Assembly (NCBI GenBank): GCA_902559985.1
Contig: CACEJY010000009.1
Span: 1 to 56,879, forward strand
Source: an uncultured SAR116 cluster alpha proteobacterium
Lineage (GTDB): Bacteria; Pseudomonadota; Alphaproteobacteria; Puniceispirillales; Puniceispirillaceae
Reading direction: 5' to 3'
DNA length: 56,879 bases
In this document: in pieces, positions 9,766-20,157 of the stretch
How positions within the stretch are numbered: position 1 is the first letter of the stretch
Layout: every line of letters starts with the position of its first letter
Program-made: the position numbers and the translations under genes
The notes under the pieces: model-generated
Databases searched by the model: none
What the model was told of the DNA's origin: nothing
Seen by the model: only the letters and a program-made list of their open reading frames with translations

Positions 9766-12563
9766 ACCACCGCCTCGTCCGTATCAATAAAAATTTCCAG
9801 CAGCCGATTGCGGATGGTTTGTTGCCTCACTTCACTCTGGATTTGCAGGCCAAAAATATCTTTTACATAAAACACATCAACAACCCGTTCACCATAGGTT
9901 GAGACCGTTGCCGTTTGTATTTGCAAGCCAAGATCAGCAAGAGATTGGGTAATCTTATGAAGCAGCCCCGGAAAATCGCGACCATTCACCTCGATCACGC
10001 TGTGGGTTTTACTGATTTTGTTGGATAGAAGCACGCGCGATGGCACCGGCAGTTGCCTCACTCTCAGTGGAATTTGCCGCCAACGGTCTTTTAGCAATTT
10101 TTCTAACTTAATAGCGCCAGTAAGCGATTGTTCAAGCGTTTTGTGGATTCGCGCCAGTTCACTTACATCTTCTATCGCCTGATTGTTTATATCCTGCAAA
10201 AAGAAAACATCCAACACCGTGCCATCATGACATGTGGTGATGCGTGCCCCAACAATATTAGCACCTGCCGCAGCAACCGCACCGGCGATGCGCGAGAACA
10301 GACCGGGATCATCAACCGTTAAAACGGTTAACTCGGTCATACGACGCTCTCGGTCTGGCTGAAAATCAATCAATAACGGTACGTCGAGCTTGGCAAACTT
10401 TTTACAAAGCTGTGCATGGCGGACATGACTATCACAATCAAAACCAGTCCAATAAGTAACCGGCATATTCGCTGCATGAGCAGCAAAACTCGGCTCATTC
10501 CAGTCAGCTAATTTTTCTTGAGCCTCAAGGCGGGACTCCTCAGCATTGCCAAGGGAAATAACAGCAGGATCAGCACCCCTTAACACCGCATCACACCGAT
10601 GATAGAGTTCGCGCATTAGCGCAGCCTTCCAACCATTCCAAACATTAGGTCCAACCGCCCGAATATCCGCAACCGTCAAAACAAGTAATAGTTTTAACCG
10701 TTCCGGTGACTGCACAATTGCAACAAAATCAGTAATCGTTTGTGGGTCATTCAAATCATAGCGGAAAGCAATTTTGCTCATCAACAGGTGATGCAATACC
10801 AGCCAGCTAACCGTTTCAGTTTCTTCTGAGGTTAGGCCCAGTCGCGGGCAAACGGCCAAAGCCACCTCAGCTCCAAGCTTTGAATGATCACCTCCTCGCC
10901 CTTTGGCAATGTCATGCAGCAGCGTTGCGACATAAAGCGCTCGCCTTGATGCGATTTCTGGCATCACCTCTGTAGCAACGGGTACAGTCTCGCGAAGCTT
11001 CCCACTTTCAATATCATGTAAAATGCCAATGGCTTTCAATGTATGCTCATCAACGGTGTAGCTGTGATACATATCAAATTGCATCATCGCGACAATCCAG
11101 CCAAAATCAGGCAAAAATCGGCCAAAAACACCACTTTCATTCATAAGACGCAAAACCCGTTCAGGGTTTTTTCGTGATGTAAGAATATCAAGAAACTGCC
11201 GATTAGTGTGAGCATCATTACGTGTTGTTGCATCCAGCGTTGATAATGAGCGTGTAACCTGTTGCAAAGTGTTTGGGTGAACATCAGCATCATGGCTATG
11301 TGCAATGGAAAATAATTCGATCAAACGCGCAGGCGAGTCCCGAAACAAAAAATTATCCAACAGGCGGACCCGGCCACTTTCAATTCTAAAAGCGTCAAGA
11401 ACATGTGTGCGCAGAAAGTCCGGCCGCCAAACTTTTAGGCTTTTGCGGAAATCTGTTTCCATTGCTGCACAGAAAATTCGAGTTAAATTACCAACATTCC
11501 GCACCGCCAGATAATAACGTTTCATAAACCGCTCAACGCCACGCATCCCACCTCGGTCAGCAAAACCAAGTCGGGGCGCGATCGTCATTTGTGCCTCAAA
11601 GTCCAACCGTTCTTCAGCACGTCCCGCCTGCAAATGAAGATGGCAGCGGACAGTCCACAAAAACCGTTGCGCCAAGGCAAATTTTCGTGCTTCACCATCG
11701 CGCAGCACACCTTGTTTCACAATATCAAAAATGCTGTTGGCTCGATAAGCATATTTTGCAATCCAGAACAAACTGTGGAGATCACGAAGTCCACCCTTGC
11801 CATCTTTAACATTTGGCTCAACAACATAACGCGTATCACCAAAACGTTTATGACGAACATCCCGCTCAGCAAGTTTTTCTTCAACAAAGACAAGGGGCTT
11901 CTGCTTGCCAATTTCGTTCTGTACGGCACGGGCCAATTCGGTCCAAAGCAGCTTATCACCCGCCACATACCGCATTTCCAGTAGACTGGTCAACACCGTC
12001 TGATTGTCACGAGCAGCAGCAATTGATTCGGAAATACTACGGGTAGAGTGACCAATCTTTAATCCCAAATCCCAAAGAATATAAAACATAAATTCAATAA
12101 ACTTTGTGTGCGCAGCAGAGGTGGTTTTTGGCATCAGAATCATTATATCAATGTCGGAATAGGGCGCCATTTCACCACGACCATATCCGCCAACCGCAAT
12201 AACTGCCACATCATCCCCACCGCAGCAATATTTTCGGGCTTCGGCATAAAGCGTTTGCAACAAAATATCGATTGTCCAAGCATACATGCCAACATAGATC
12301 GCACCATCGTTATTGTCATGAAATGCATGCTCCAATCCTGCTTTGGCTGCATCAAGATGGCTCCGAAGGCAGGTTAAAAGATGGGTACGGTTTGACGGGC
12401 CACGTTTCCTGGCATGCGTCTCAAGCTCTGCCTCAATAATCTTGCGATCAAGCGGAGCATGCTGGCCAGCCATTGCCCCCTGCAAAGGTTGCAGCCAGCG
12501 GTGCCACGCCATCGTATCTGCTGGATCTAACCCTGGTTTGATTGCGTTATACATTTGTGTCAT
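9762..12563 (-). CDS. glnD: Bifunctional PII uridylyltransferase/uridylyl-removing enzyme GlnD
   Basis: GlnD senses glutamine and controls nitrogen metabolism by adding or removing UMP on PII proteins. All four domains are present in the 933 residues. The nucleotidyltransferase motif GGYGRGEMAPYSDIDIMIL is at about 125-143. The HD hydrolase motif LLHDIAKG is near residue 548. Two ACT domains follow, one from about residue 740 (VLTVDDPGLFSRIAGAV) and one from about 855 (VNGRDFPGLLHKITQSL). The ATG lies 17 bases inside the end of mutS. ATG three codons later is also possible. Confidence 0.97.
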   Translation of the reverse strand: MTQMYNAIKPGLDPADTMAWHRWLQPLQGAMAGQHAPLDRKIIEAELETHARKRGPSNRTHLLTCLRSHLDAAKAGLEHAFHDNNDGAIYVGMYAWTIDILLQTLYAEARKYCCGGDDVAVIAVGGYGRGEMAPYSDIDIMILMPKTTSAAHTKFIEFMFYILWDLGLKIGHSTRSISESIAAARDNQTVLTSLLEMRYVAGDKLLWTELARAVQNEIGKQKPLVFVEEKLAERDVRHKRFGDTRYVVEPNVKDGKGGLRDLHSLFWIAKYAYRANSIFDIVKQGVLRDGEARKFALAQRFLWTVRCHLHLQAGRAEERLDFEAQMTIAPRLGFADRGGMRGVERFMKRYYLAVRNVGNLTRIFCAAMETDFRKSLKVWRPDFLRTHVLDAFRIESGRVRLLDNFLFRDSPARLIELFSIAHSHDADVHPNTLQQVTRSLSTLDATTRNDAHTNRQFLDILTSRKNPERVLRLMNESGVFGRFLPDFGWIVAMMQFDMYHSYTVDEHTLKAIGILHDIESGKLRETVPVATEVMPEIASRRALYVATLLHDIAKGRGGDHSKLGAEVALAVCPRLGLTSEETETVSWLVLHHLLMSKIAFRYDLNDPQTITDFVAIVQSPERLKLLLVLTVADIRAVGPNVWNGWKAALMRELYHRCDAVLRGADPAVISLGNAEESRLEAQEKLADWNEPSFAAHAANMPVTYWTGFDCDSHVRHAQLCKKFAKLDVPLLIDFQPDRERRMTELTVLTVDDPGLFSRIAGAVAAAGANIVGARITTCHDGTVLDVFFLQDINNQAIEDVSELARIHKTLEQSLTGAIKLEKLLKDRWRQIPLRVRQLPVPSRVLLSNKISKTHSVIEVNGRDFPGLLHKITQSLADLGLQIQTATVSTYGERVVDVFYVKDIFGLQIQSEVRQQTIRNRLLEIFIDTDEAVV

Positions 12564-15249
12564 TTTTCTTGCTAGATAACAGAGCTTTTTGGGGGCGCAG
12601 TGCCTTTAGCCGATAAATTTCATCCAAGGCCTCACGCGGGGTCAGACCGTCAGGCTCAAGCGCATCAAGCGCGGCCGCAATATCATCTTCGACTATCATG
12701 GTATTTTTTGCCTGTTGATGAAAATCAAAAAGGGGAAGTTGACCTGCCATCATTCCGGTATCAACTGCCCCGTGTTGACCAGCTTCAAGTTCATCTAGAA
12801 CCTGTTCTGCACGGCCAAGAACAACAGCTGGTAGGCCAGCAAGACGAGCCACATGAACACCATAAGACCGATCTGCCGCTCCGCTAAAAACCTGGTGCAA
12901 AAAGACAATTGATCCCTGCCATTCACGAACCTGAATCGCGTGACAGCGCAGGTGTGCCAAAGTTTTCTGCAAATGCGTCAATTCATGATAATGTGTTGCA
13001 AATAACGTCCGACATGTGCTGACATTATGCAAATATTCAAGCGTTGACCAGGCAATCGCCAAACCATCATAAGTTGCCGTTCCGCGCCCAATTTCATCCA
13101 GAATAACCAATGACCGATTAGTTGCTCGGTTCAAAATAGCCGCTGTTTCCACCATCTCAACCATAAAAGTTGACCGGCCGCGGGCAATATCATCAGCAGC
13201 ACCAACACGGCTGAACAAACGATCAACAAGGCCAATTATAGCGCTTTCTGCCGGTACATAAAGGCCCGCCTGTGCCATGATGGCAATATGAGCATTCTGC
13301 CGCAGGAAGGTTGATTTCCCTGCCATATTTGGACCGGTCAATAGCCAAAGATAACCATCATCCAGATCGCAATCATTCGCAATAAACGGGGTTTGTGAAT
13401 CCAGCATTTGCTCAATCACCGGATGCCGGCCCTTAGTTATTTTAAAAACAGGTTCATTTCGTATTTGGGGCCGGCAATAATGATTAGTGGAGGCAAGTTG
13501 GGCTGATGCAGCGGCAACATCAATTTCAGCAAGCGCCCGGGCCGAGTCCCCCAATTTCGATGCCAATGCTAGAACCGCACTCCGCAACAGAGTGAATATT
13601 TCCAGCTCTAGAGCCAGCGCACGGTCGGCAGCGCTGGCCATATCGCGCTCCATATCGGCAAGTTCTGTTGTAGTAAATCGGACTGCCTGCGCTGTTGTTT
13701 GTCGGTGAATAAAAGTCTCATGGTTCATCAATTTCGATGCATGGGTGGTCCTCACATCAATATGATAGCCGAGAACATTATTATGTTTAATTTTTAGCGA
13801 TTGAATCCCGGTTTCCTTGGCATACCGGATCTGCAATGCCGCAATCAGGCGACGGCTTTCATCTCGGAGATCGCGTAAATCATCAAGGGCCTTATCATAG
13901 CCCTGCCGCACAAAACCACCATCACGTGCTAAAAGGGGTAATTCTTCACCCAGAGCAGGTGCCACTTCATCGAATAACGGCACGGGCAAGAGCATCGTTT
14001 GAAGACAGGCTGGCAATGATTGCGGCACCGCCAAACTGCTGACCCCCTTGTTTACCGCATCGGTAATATAGCCAGCAATCCGACTAGCTCCTTTTAAGCC
14101 ATTTACAATAGATGCGAGGTCGCGAGGACCACCATGGCCCAGTGATAATCTGGATAGAGCCCGCTCACTATCTGGATGGACACGAAGCTGTGCCCGCACC
14201 TCTTCGCGGCAACCTGTTCCTGCAATAAACCAGCTAACCAAATCTAGCCGCGAATTAATTGCATCAACGTCAAAAAGCGGTGCTGCCAGGCGCTCACCAA
14301 GTAAGCGTCCACCGGCGGCTGTGAGGGTATAGTCAACCGCATGCAGTAAGCTACCTCGACGTTCACCGGCTAAAGTGCGCGATAGTTCGAGCGACCGGCG
14401 TGTTGCTGGATCAATTTCCATGTAGTTAGAATGATTCACTGCGATCAGCGGTAAAAGCCTCGGCATATTACCAACCTGCGTTGCCTCTATATACCCAAGA
14501 AGCGCACCAGCCGCGGAAAGCATAGGCCGACTGAAATTGCCAAGCCCATCAAGGCTTACCATCTGATAAAACAACTCCAATGCCTGGCGTGCGCGGGTTG
14601 AGTCAAACATTGATGCCGCCTGTTCTGTGTGACAAATCTGATTATCGGTAATCCAATCTGGAAGATCATAATCATGCGGGTAGATCAGTTCTGCCGGATC
14701 AAGCCGGGCGATCATTGTTTCTAGACCATCATCGGCAATTTCCTGCACCAGGAAATCGCCAGTGGACATGTCCGCCCAGGCGATAGCGATCTGTGATTCT
14801 GCACGGCCAAGGGCAACTAGGTAATTATGTGCCCGTGCGGGCAACAACCCATCCTCAATCACGGTGCCGGGTGTGAGGATACGCACAACTTCGCGTTTTA
14901 GTGGGCCTTTTCCACCACGTTGTTTTTGTTTTTGTGGGTCTTCGATCTGTTCACAAATCGCCACCTTGTGGCCAGCTCGGATTAGACGAGACAAATATCC
15001 ATCAACAGAATGTGCTGGCACGCCACACATAGGCACATCAAGGCCATCTTTGCTTCCCCGCTTTGTTAGGGTAATGCCGAGCAAAGATGCGGCGATTTCC
15101 GCATCTTTTAAAAACATCTCGTAAAAATCACCCATGCGGTAAAAAAGCAACGAATCAGGGTGCAAATCTTTAACGCGCAGATATTGCGCCATCATTGGGG
15201 TCGGCGCTTTTACTTTTGTCTCATTTGTTGTAGAAGGTGTAGACTTCAT
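12547..15249 (-). CDS. mutS: DNA mismatch repair protein MutS
   Basis: MutS recognises mismatches and starts repair with MutL. The N-terminal mismatch-binding motif FYRMGDFYEMF is present, with the Phe and Glu that contact the mispair. The Walker A motif TGPNMAGKST is at about residues 637-646, followed by the ABC signature region and Walker B (LVILDEIGRGT). I choose ATG at 15249, giving 900 residues. The frame stays open to a TTG at 15312, but the 21 extra codons have no family counterpart. The 3' end overlaps glnD by 17 bases. The gene is divergent from maeB. Confidence 0.96.
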   Translation of the reverse strand: MKSTPSTTNETKVKAPTPMMAQYLRVKDLHPDSLLFYRMGDFYEMFLKDAEIAASLLGITLTKRGSKDGLDVPMCGVPAHSVDGYLSRLIRAGHKVAICEQIEDPQKQKQRGGKGPLKREVVRILTPGTVIEDGLLPARAHNYLVALGRAESQIAIAWADMSTGDFLVQEIADDGLETMIARLDPAELIYPHDYDLPDWITDNQICHTEQAASMFDSTRARQALELFYQMVSLDGLGNFSRPMLSAAGALLGYIEATQVGNMPRLLPLIAVNHSNYMEIDPATRRSLELSRTLAGERRGSLLHAVDYTLTAAGGRLLGERLAAPLFDVDAINSRLDLVSWFIAGTGCREEVRAQLRVHPDSERALSRLSLGHGGPRDLASIVNGLKGASRIAGYITDAVNKGVSSLAVPQSLPACLQTMLLPVPLFDEVAPALGEELPLLARDGGFVRQGYDKALDDLRDLRDESRRLIAALQIRYAKETGIQSLKIKHNNVLGYHIDVRTTHASKLMNHETFIHRQTTAQAVRFTTTELADMERDMASAADRALALELEIFTLLRSAVLALASKLGDSARALAEIDVAAASAQLASTNHYCRPQIRNEPVFKITKGRHPVIEQMLDSQTPFIANDCDLDDGYLWLLTGPNMAGKSTFLRQNAHIAIMAQAGLYVPAESAIIGLVDRLFSRVGAADDIARGRSTFMVEMVETAAILNRATNRSLVILDEIGRGTATYDGLAIAWSTLEYLHNVSTCRTLFATHYHELTHLQKTLAHLRCHAIQVREWQGSIVFLHQVFSGAADRSYGVHVARLAGLPAVVLGRAEQVLDELEAGQHGAVDTGMMAGQLPLFDFHQQAKNTMIVEDDIAAALDALEPDGLTPREALDEIYRLKALRPQKALLSSKKNDTNV

Positions 15250-15400
15250 AGTGTTTTGACATTGCCCCAACTTAGTGTCTAGAACAAGGTCCAACAGGGT
15301 TTGTAATTCCAAACGACAAATTATTCTCTTGTTGTTTGAAACAAAATATTTAACTTAGCCAGAATGGCTGATTCTTACCATCAAAAAAAGTATTTGAAAC

Positions 15401-17665
15401 ATGACAAATAAAGACAAGATGCTTGACGCTGAGGCTTTGGCATTTCACGCAAATGATCGCCCGGGAAAATTTCAAATTGCCGCCACAAAACCGCTCACCA
15501 GTCAACATGATTTATCATTGGCCTATTCACCCGGTGTTGCTGCACCCTGCCTTAAGATCGCTAACGATACCAACACCGCGTATGACTACACAAACAAAGG
15601 CAATCAAATTGCTGTAATCTCGAACGGAACAGCAGTTCTTGGCCTTGGTGATATCGGTGCTGCGGCAGCTAAACCCGTGATGGAAGGAAAAGCCGTCCTA
15701 TTTAAAAAATTTGCCGATATTGACGGCATTGACCTTGAATTGAATACTACTGATACTGACGCGTTTGTGAATGCCGTAGAATTAATGACCCCAACCTTTG
15801 GCGGCATTAATCTTGAAGACATTAAAGCACCCGAATGTTTTGTCATCGAACAGCAGCTTCGCGACAAACTGGATATTCCAGTTTTTCACGATGATCAGCA
15901 TGGCACCGCAATCATTACTGCCGCTGGCCTGATCAATGCCCTTCATCTGACCGGCCGAGAAATGAAATCGATTAAAGTGGTTGGCAATGGGGCTGGTGCT
16001 GCATCGATAGCGTGTGTTGAATTGCTAAAAACCATGGGGGTTCCAAATAAAAACATTATTATATGTGATCGCGCCGGACCCATTTACAAAGGCCGCAAAG
16101 ATTCAATGAACCAGTGGAAGTCAGCCCATGCGGCAGAGACTGATGCCCGAACTTTGGAGGATGCTTTAGTTGGGGCAGATGTGTTTCTTGGCCTGTCATC
16201 AGGCGGTGTCATGACGAAAAAAATGGTCAAAAAGATGGCTTCTCGGCCAATCATTTTCGCGATGGCCAATCCGGTTCCAGAAATCTGGCCAGACGAAGCC
16301 AAGGAAGTGCGCCCTGATGCGATCATTGCAACCGGCCGGTCAGACTTTCCAAATCAGGTCAATAATGTCCTTGGTTTTCCATATATTTTTCGTGGGGCCT
16401 TGGATGTGCGGGCCAGCAAAATTACCGAAAACATGAAAATTGCCGCGGCCAATGCGCTTGCCATGCTGGCACGTGAAGACGTGCCTGATGCAGTGGCTGA
16501 TGCCTATGGCGGTCAAATGTTGGTTTATGGTGAAAACTACATAATCCCGACACCGTTTGACCCAAGGCTGATTGTTGCTGTTTCATCTGCCGTTGCTAAA
16601 GCCGCTATAGCAGATGGTGTGGCGCGTAAACCAATTGCCGATTTGGATGAATATCGCCGCCTACTATCAGCTCGCCTTGACCCAACAGCAGGGGCATTAC
16701 AATCAATTTTTGAACGTGTCAGCACGAATAAGAAACGTATCGTCTTTGCTGAAGGTGAGGAAGAGCGGGTGATCCGAGCAGCGCTTGCTTTTCGCAATGC
16801 CGGCTATGGTGCCCCTATTCTTCTTGGACGAGAGCATCGAGTTAAAGAGACAATTGACCGACTGGGCCTTGATGGAGCTGAAGATTTACCCATCACTAAT
16901 GCCAAAATATCTGAACATTTAACAGAATATACTGATTTACTATATAGTAAGCTGCAACGCCGCGGATCACTTTATCGCGATTGCCAGAGAATGGTAAATC
17001 TTGATCGAAATGTATTTGCCGCCTGTATGGTCAGCTGCGGTCACGCTGATGCATTGGTAACAGGTGTTACCCGGGCCTTTCAACCAACATTACAACATAT
17101 TCGCCGGGTCATTGATGTTGCCAAAGGGAGCAAATTCATGACTACATCGATGATTATCTCGCGTGGACGCACTGTCTTTGTTGGTGATGTTGCAGTAACC
17201 GAGCGGCCTGATGGTGAAGAAATGGCTGATATCGCTATAGCGATGGCCGCCAAAGCCCGCCAGATGGGACATACTCCGCGGGTTGCCATCCTGTCATTCA
17301 CTAATTTTGGCGACCCCGAATCACGCACTAGCGTAGAGGCAAGACGGGCTGTGGAAATTTTGCAAGATCGTGATGTTGGCTTTGAATTTGACGGGGAAAT
17401 GACTGCTGATATTGCGCTTGATTTTGATCTAATGAAGGCGCGATACCCGTTCTGTAACTTGACGGGTCCAGCTAATATTCTGGTGATGCCGGGTCTGCAT
17501 GCAGCTAATATTTCCTTTAAGCTTGTTCATCAGCTTGGCAATGTCTCTGTTGTTGGCCCGATGATGATTGGCGGTGAACAAGCATTCCAGATTGTCCAGA
17601 TGGGAGCCTCTGTCAGCGACATTGTGCAAACAGCCGTTCTTGCCGCCCATGACGCCATCAGCTAG
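15401..17665 (+). CDS. maeB: NADP-dependent malic enzyme with phosphotransacetylase-like domain
   Basis: This enzyme decarboxylates malate to pyruvate, feeding NADPH and linking the TCA cycle to pyruvate. The 754-residue length is that of the hybrid MaeB type. Residues 1 to about 420 form the malic enzyme, with [12 protein letters not shown], the metal/substrate segment FHDDQHGTA near residue 163, and an NAD(P) fold ([13 protein letters not shown]). From about residue 430 a C-terminal phosphate-acetyltransferase-like domain begins ([16 protein letters not shown]); in this family it is usually regulatory. The ATG has no strong Shine-Dalgarno sequence. It stands divergent to mutS and convergent with the PfkB kinase. 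Confidence 0.96.
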   Translation: MTNKDKMLDAEALAFHANDRPGKFQIAATKPLTSQHDLSLAYSPGVAAPCLKIANDTNTAYDYTNKGNQIAVISNGTAVLGLGDIGAAAAKPVMEGKAVLFKKFADIDGIDLELNTTDTDAFVNAVELMTPTFGGINLEDIKAPECFVIEQQLRDKLDIPVFHDDQHGTAIITAAGLINALHLTGREMKSIKVVGNGAGAASIACVELLKTMGVPNKNIIICDRAGPIYKGRKDSMNQWKSAHAAETDARTLEDALVGADVFLGLSSGGVMTKKMVKKMASRPIIFAMANPVPEIWPDEAKEVRPDAIIATGRSDFPNQVNNVLGFPYIFRGALDVRASKITENMKIAAANALAMLAREDVPDAVADAYGGQMLVYGENYIIPTPFDPRLIVAVSSAVAKAAIADGVARKPIADLDEYRRLLSARLDPTAGALQSIFERVSTNKKRIVFAEGEEERVIRAALAFRNAGYGAPILLGREHRVKETIDRLGLDGAEDLPITNAKISEHLTEYTDLLYSKLQRRGSLYRDCQRMVNLDRNVFAACMVSCGHADALVTGVTRAFQPTLQHIRRVIDVAKGSKFMTTSMIISRGRTVFVGDVAVTERPDGEEMADIAIAMAAKARQMGHTPRVAILSFTNFGDPESRTSVEARRAVEILQDRDVGFEFDGEMTADIALDFDLMKARYPFCNLTGPANILVMPGLHAANISFKLVHQLGNVSVVGPMMIGGEQAFQIVQMGASVSDIVQTAVLAAHDAIS

Positions 17666-17717
17666 TCAATATTGCGAAAGAGCTGATCTACCATTTTGCC
17701 AGCGGGCTAATTGGCCA

Positions 17718-18710
17718 TTACAACTTTGCCGAAAGTTCTTTCAGATTTGTTTTTGGCCGTGCGCCAATATGCGATATAGCCTCACCAGCGGCAAGGCTAG
17801 CAAGGCGACCGGCCTGCAGAAGATCAAATCCGTTTGTGCGCCCAAACAGATAGCCAGCAGCAAACAAATCACCCGCACCTGTTGTATCAATCACTGTCCC
17901 TTGTGGCATTGCCGGAATTTCATAAGAGTTCTCTTTGGCGCCAACAAATGCACCTTTTGGGCCGCGTGTAACGACCACCTCGTCGATCGTGCCCAACAAA
18001 ACAGAAACTGCATTATTGACTTCGCATTGATAGAGGCTGGCTACTTCCTCTTCATTGCCAAACAGAATAGACACATGATTGGCTGTAAAATCACGCAATG
18101 CAGCACGGTGCCGTTCAGCACACCATGGATCAGATAATGACAAAGCCACCTTGGCGCCATGAAGGTGCGCAAGCCGAGCAGCTTCATTAAAAATGGCAGG
18201 TCCATTTAGAGCATCGAACAAATAGCCTTCCAGATAAATGACTTTTGCCGCCTCCGCATTAGCCGATTTAAGGTCTGCCGCTTCAAATTCAACACTAGCA
18301 CCAAGGCATGTATTCATCGAGCGTGCCGCATCAGGGGTTACCAAGATAATTGACGATGCGGTTGGCGAACCGCTACGGGCAGGCGGGCTATCAAAACCGA
18401 CACCGGCAGCAATAATGTCATGGCGAAAAGAAACTCCAAGATCATCATCATGGACTCTGCCAACAAAATTAGCCGTTCCGCCAAAATTCACAACGCCAAC
18501 TGCCGTATTCGCCGCGGAACCGCCTGATATTAAATGCGGCTTCGCCACTGCGCTGAGTGCTACATAAAGCCGCGCCGATGCCGCGGGATCAAGAAGGGTC
18601 ATTACTCCTTTGTCAATTTTATTAGCGGCTAGAAAGTTATCATCACATTGAACAAAAATATCAACGATAGCATTACCGACTGCTAACACATCAATATGGT
18701 GTAAAGTCAT
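17718..18710 (-). CDS. PfkB-family carbohydrate/nucleoside kinase (adenosine kinase-like)
   Basis: A 330-residue ribokinase-fold kinase. The N-terminal segment VLAVGNAIVDIF and the C-terminal signature DTTGAGDLFAAGYLFG, which contains the anion-hole GAGD and catalytic Asp, place it in PfkB. The GGSAANTAVG motif is typical of sugar/adenosine kinases. Alphaproteobacterial proteins of this type are usually annotated adenosine kinase, but the substrate is not proven here. I place the start at ATG 18710, which has GAGGAACC eight bases upstream. A longer frame opens at 18836, but its 42 extra residues do not look like the fold. Confidence 0.88.
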   Translation of the reverse strand: MTLHHIDVLAVGNAIVDIFVQCDDNFLAANKIDKGVMTLLDPAASARLYVALSAVAKPHLISGGSAANTAVGVVNFGGTANFVGRVHDDDLGVSFRHDIIAAGVGFDSPPARSGSPTASSIILVTPDAARSMNTCLGASVEFEAADLKSANAEAAKVIYLEGYLFDALNGPAIFNEAARLAHLHGAKVALSLSDPWCAERHRAALRDFTANHVSILFGNEEEVASLYQCEVNNAVSVLLGTIDEVVVTRGPKGAFVGAKENSYEIPAMPQGTVIDTTGAGDLFAAGYLFGRTNGFDLLQAGRLASLAAGEAISHIGARPKTNLKELSAKL

Positions 18711-18830
18711 TATTGGTTCCTCGCAAAATAATAGGGTGCCGCGCGCCTTCGCGTGAATATAGGCGAGGGACACTATGTATGACAGATTAAAATAAAAAAG
18801 AGTTCGTGCATTAAACGCTATTTTCCGGTA

Positions 18831-18853
18831 GACCAAAATACCTCACTTTGGTC
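18831..18853. promoter_or_regulatory. Inverted repeat between PfkB kinase and lipoprotein genes
   Basis: GACCAAA and TTTGGTC form a perfect 7+7 inverted repeat with a 9-base spacer. A further TTTGGT follows at 18858-18863, just before the lipoprotein ATG at 18871. The site lies in the 160-base region between two divergent genes, where an operator would be expected. No regulator is known for it. Confidence 0.35.
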
Positions 18854-18870
18854 AACTTTGGTGCATAAAT

Positions 18871-19479
18871 ATGGGTAACTGTCTTTTCTTTATACTCTCA
18901 TGTGCCGCGCTTCTAATCGCCTGTCAACCGGTCACACCGATACCCATAAAAACCAAATCACCCAGCCCAAATCTGAAGATAAATGATGCCGCGCCAATAC
19001 CAAATGCTTCAATGGCGCCATCTGTACCTCAAGAGCCACCCGTGCCATCGGTGCCTGCCGAAACATTGTCATCAGATCCCGTTGATCAAAATGACAATCA
19101 AACCGAAATTGATCTTGCTATTAGCGATGTGACTAAAAACATTGAAACACAAGTGAATTCGGCAAAATCATCGCCCAAAATCACACCAAAAGCGGTGGCT
19201 ATACCCAAAACCTTTGATCCAACGAAAATTATCAGCTTTGGGAAGCCGAGTCTCGTTCATAATCTTGGCATGGCAAATATGGTTCGCAAAGAAGGCCCGA
19301 TCGAAATCTGGCAATATCAGTTTGCAAGCTGTGTTGTTGATTTCTTTTTCTATCCAATTAGTGAGGGCTCGTCACAACTAATTTTGAAATCTTGGGATAT
19401 GCGAAGCGCGATCGTGGGGGATAGTCTTGATCGGGGTAGCTGCCATGATGAAATGAATCTATATCATCAGAAATTTTAA
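18871..19479 (+). CDS. Proline-rich lipoprotein of unknown function
   Basis: A 202-residue predicted lipoprotein. A hydrophobic signal ends in the lipobox LLIAC, so Cys18 should be lipidated. Residues 20 to about 110 are a low-complexity linker rich in Pro, Ser, Thr and Lys. The last 80 residues form a compact domain with ISFGKPSLVHNLG, a WQYQFASCVVDFFFYP segment and two further Cys or His positions near the end (SCHDEMN). I recognise this C-terminal pattern (small residue-rich start, WQY, Cys, hydrophobic FxYP) from unannotated alphaproteobacterial proteins but know of no function. It lies between the divergent kinase and the convergent nth. Confidence 0.8.
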   Translation: MGNCLFFILSCAALLIACQPVTPIPIKTKSPSPNLKINDAAPIPNASMAPSVPQEPPVPSVPAETLSSDPVDQNDNQTEIDLAISDVTKNIETQVNSAKSSPKITPKAVAIPKTFDPTKIISFGKPSLVHNLGMANMVRKEGPIEIWQYQFASCVVDFFFYPISEGSSQLILKSWDMRSAIVGDSLDRGSCHDEMNLYHQKF

Positions 19480-19510
19480 TCGATTTCTTAGAGTCGGGCG
19501 TTAAAATTTT

Positions 19511-20155
19511 CTAAACTGTCTTTGCATTAAACAGACATAAGTCTGAAATCACACAATCAACACATATCGGTTTTCTTGCTTTACAGATATATCGGCCATG
19601 CAAAATCATCCAATGGTGCGCACCTTTCTTCCAACGGTTCGGCACCCTTCGCAAAAGTTCCTTCTCAACAGCATAAGGTGTTTCACCCGGCGCAATACCG
19701 GTGCGGTTGCCAAGGCGAAAAATATGAGTATCGACGGCGATTGTTGGCTCACCAAATGCTTCGTTAAGAACCACATTTGCAGTTTTTCGACCAACGCCAG
19801 GCAAAGCTTCCAATGCAGCACGGTCTTTTGGAACTTCACCACCATAGACTTCAATCAGAATTTTCGACAGAGCAAGCACATTCTTGGCCTTTGTGTTGAA
19901 TAAACCAATGGTGCGGATATGATGGCGTATGGTCTCGAGACCAATTGCCACCATCTTTGAAGGCGTATTAGCCACCGCAAAAAGCCCTTTTGTTGCTTTA
20001 TTGACCCCAACATCGGTTGCCTGAGCCGATAACACAACAGCGACTAGGAGAGTGAATGGGCTGGTAAAATCGAGTTCAGTTTGAGGATCTGGCTGGCGCA
20101 GCGATAATCGTTCAAAACAAGCATCGACTGCATCGAGCTTCATTTTTTTTGACAT
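19511..20155 (-). CDS. nth: Endonuclease III
   Basis: A base-excision-repair DNA glycosylase/AP lyase for oxidised pyrimidines. The 214 residues include the helix-hairpin-helix ALPGVGRKTANVVLNEAF with its catalytic Lys, and the catalytic Asp in AVDTHIFRLGNR. A C-terminal 4Fe-4S cluster motif has the exact C-x6-C-x2-C-x5-C spacing (CKARKPICVDCVISDLC). The stop is only two bases before the dapB stop-side boundary, with dapB lying downstream on the same strand. Confidence 0.97.
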   Translation of the reverse strand: MSKKMKLDAVDACFERLSLRQPDPQTELDFTSPFTLLVAVVLSAQATDVGVNKATKGLFAVANTPSKMVAIGLETIRHHIRTIGLFNTKAKNVLALSKILIEVYGGEVPKDRAALEALPGVGRKTANVVLNEAFGEPTIAVDTHIFRLGNRTGIAPGETPYAVEKELLRRVPNRWKKGAHHWMILHGRYICKARKPICVDCVISDLCLFNAKTV

Positions 20156-20157
20156 AA

